Shown: positions 14,508 through 15,763 of the stretch, in pieces
Position numbering within the stretch: position 1 is the stretch's first letter
Layout: each line of letters begins with the position of its first letter
Assembly (NCBI GenBank): GCA_022712075.1
Contig: JALAHE010000008.1
Location: forward strand, 1 to 15,763
Direction of reading: 5' to 3'
Origin: Galactobacter sp.
Lineage (GTDB): Bacteria; Actinomycetota; Actinomycetes; Actinomycetales; Micrococcaceae
Length of the DNA stretch: 15,763 bases
Program-made: the position numbers and the translations under genes
The notes under the pieces: generated by a model
Told to the model about the DNA's origin: nothing
Seen by the model: only the letters and a program-made list of their open reading frames with translations
Databases searched by the model: none

Positions 14508-15314
14508 ATGAGCGTGAACACCCAGTACGAGGACCTCCTGCGCGACGTCCTCGAAAACGGAACGCACAAGAGCGATCGCACGGGCACCGGCACGCGCAGC
14601 GTGTTCGGCCGCCAGCTGCGCTTTTCCCTGGCCAACGAGGAATTTCCGCTCATCACCACCAAGCGCGTGCACTTCAAGTCCGTGGCGCTGGAGCTGCTGT
14701 GGTTCCTGCGCGGGGATTCGAATGTGCGCTGGCTGCAGGAGCGCGGCGTCTCCATCTGGGACGAGTGGGCCGACGAGAACGGCGACCTCGGTCCCGTGTA
14801 CGGCGTGCAATGGCGTTCCTGGCCCACGCCGGAGGGCGAGCACATCGACCAGATCGCCAAGGTCGTGGAGCAGATCCGCTCCAACCCCGACTCGCGGCGT
14901 CACATCGTCTCGGCCTGGAATCCCGCCGAGGTGGACGAGATGGCCCTGCCGCCGTGCCACGCCATGTTCCAGTTCTACGTCGCCGACGGCACGCTCTCGT
15001 GCCAGCTCTACCAGCGCAGCGCCGACCTGTTCCTCGGCGTGCCCTTCAACATCGCCTCCTACGCCCTGCTGACGCGCATGGTCGCCGAGCAGACGGGCCT
15101 GAAGGCCGGCGAATTCGTGTGGACCGGCGGGGACGTTCACCTCTACGACAATCACGTGGAGCAGTCCAAGGAGCAGCTCTCGCGCGAGGCCTACGCCTTC
15201 CCCACGCTGAAGCTCGCCCGCACCCCCGAGAGCCTCTTCGACTACGACTTCGAGGACTTCGAGGTCCTCGACTACCGGCACCACCCGGGCATCAAGGCGC
15301 CCATCGCCGTCTGA
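14508..15314 (+). CDS. thyA: Thymidylate synthase
   Basis: ThyA makes dTMP from dUMP using methylene-tetrahydrofolate, which becomes dihydrofolate. The 268-residue protein (E. coli 264) shows SDRTGTGTRSVFG near the N-terminus, LPPCHAMFQFYV with the nucleophile Cys150, the QRSADLFLGVPFNIASYALL dUMP-binding region, GDVHLYDNHVEQ, and the conserved C-terminus APIAV. The ATG at 14508 was chosen because it is the start of family similarity and lies 7 nt after a TAGACT -10, which suggests leaderless translation. Its stop overlaps the start of the dihydrofolate reductase gene by one base, the usual thyA-folA pairing that recycles the dihydrofolate produced. Confidence 0.98.
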   Translation: MSVNTQYEDLLRDVLENGTHKSDRTGTGTRSVFGRQLRFSLANEEFPLITTKRVHFKSVALELLWFLRGDSNVRWLQERGVSIWDEWADENGDLGPVYGVQWRSWPTPEGEHIDQIAKVVEQIRSNPDSRRHIVSAWNPAEVDEMALPPCHAMFQFYVADGTLSCQLYQRSADLFLGVPFNIASYALLTRMVAEQTGLKAGEFVWTGGDVHLYDNHVEQSKEQLSREAYAFPTLKLARTPESLFDYDFEDFEVLDYRHHPGIKAPIAV

Positions 15315-15763
15315 TGCCCGAAGAACTGCAGCTCCCTCCCCTTCCCCCGCGCGCCGTGGGCGCGATCTGGGCCCGCTCACGCGACGGCGTCATCGGCCGC
15401 GACGGCGACATGCCGTGGCACGCCCCCGAGGACATGGCCCACTTCAAGGCCAGCACGTGGGGCCACCCCGTGATTATGGGCCGGGGCACGTGGGAGTCCA
15501 TCCCGCCGCGCTTCCGTCCCTTCCCCGGCCGCAGCAACCTGGTGCTCACCTCCGATCCGGCCCGCGCCGCCGCCCTCACCGGGCAGGGCGCCACGGCGCA
15601 CTCGACGCTTGCGGAGGCGCTCGACGACGCGGCGACGCGCGAGGGCGGCGAGCTCACCTGGATCACTGGCGGCGGCGCCGTCTATGCGCAGGCCCTAGCG
15701 CAGGGCCTGCCCGACCTCGTCCTCGTCACCGTGCTGGACCTCGAGGTCCCGGCCGGCGACACC
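15314..15763 (+). CDS. folA: Dihydrofolate reductase, 3' end outside the window
   Basis: DHFR reduces dihydrofolate to tetrahydrofolate with NADPH and is the target of trimethoprim. The first 150 codons are present and open to the window edge. Landmarks are DGVIGRDGDMPWHAPEDMAHF with the expected catalytic acid Asp40, GHPVIMGRGTWESIP, FPGRSNLVLTSD, and ITGGGAVYAQAL containing the cofactor-binding Gly-Gly turn. A proline-rich leader of about 13 residues precedes the first beta strand (VGAIWA). The ATG overlaps the thyA TGA by one base (TGATG), so reinitiation is likely. About 20-30 residues are probably missing at the end. Identification is secure. Confidence 0.95.
   Translation, partial: MPEELQLPPLPPRAVGAIWARSRDGVIGRDGDMPWHAPEDMAHFKASTWGHPVIMGRGTWESIPPRFRPFPGRSNLVLTSDPARAAALTGQGATAHSTLAEALDDAATREGGELTWITGGGAVYAQALAQGLPDLVLVTVLDLEVPAGDT

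Overview
This window is very GC-rich and its coding sequences end almost every codon in G or C. The gene set points to a mycothiol-producing actinobacterium: mycothiol synthase MshD, a GlnR-type orphan regulator, a two-domain MutT1 and TANNNT -10 elements with leaderless starts. Gene content and order suggest Micrococcales, perhaps Micrococcaceae, but the sequence alone does not fix a genus. No mobile element, integrase, phage gene or CRISPR array is visible. The content is overwhelmingly conserved core chromosome.

Left part (1-3026, minus strand). This is a transcription/translation block read right to left: tRNA-Trp, secE, nusG, rplK and rplA, followed by a strong terminator. Beyond it lie a promoter and structured leader that probably belong to rplJ, which is off the window. 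Three of the four intergenic gaps hold strong GC hairpins without T-tracts.

Centre-left (3271-6017, plus strand). An AspC-type aminotransferase is followed by a large nested hairpin, a small PspC-domain membrane protein, and ATP-type 6-phosphofructokinase.

Centre (6077-8786, minus strand). An apparent operon encodes a 34-residue single-span membrane microprotein, a nitrobindin-like heme beta-barrel protein and a YgfZ-type folate-binding protein. Upstream on the same strand is a seven-helix membrane protein of unknown function. It is divergent from glnR across a 200-bp region that carries a near-perfect 22-bp palindrome.

Right part (8987-15763, plus strand). The order is glnR, mshD, ppk1, mutT1 (4-nt overlap with ppk1), a small YjdJ/NATD1-type GNAT protein, thyA, and a dihydrofolate reductase cut by the window edge (1-nt overlap with thyA). 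Together these cover nitrogen control, thiol redox, polyphosphate and nucleotide-pool sanitation, and thymidylate/folate synthesis.

I did not find a clearly new multi-gene system. The most worthwhile leads are the microprotein with nitrobindin and YgfZ, the palindrome between glnR and the unknown membrane protein, a repeated arrangement of short inverted repeats set directly against -10 hexamers, and the joining of glnR-mshD with ppk1-mutT1.
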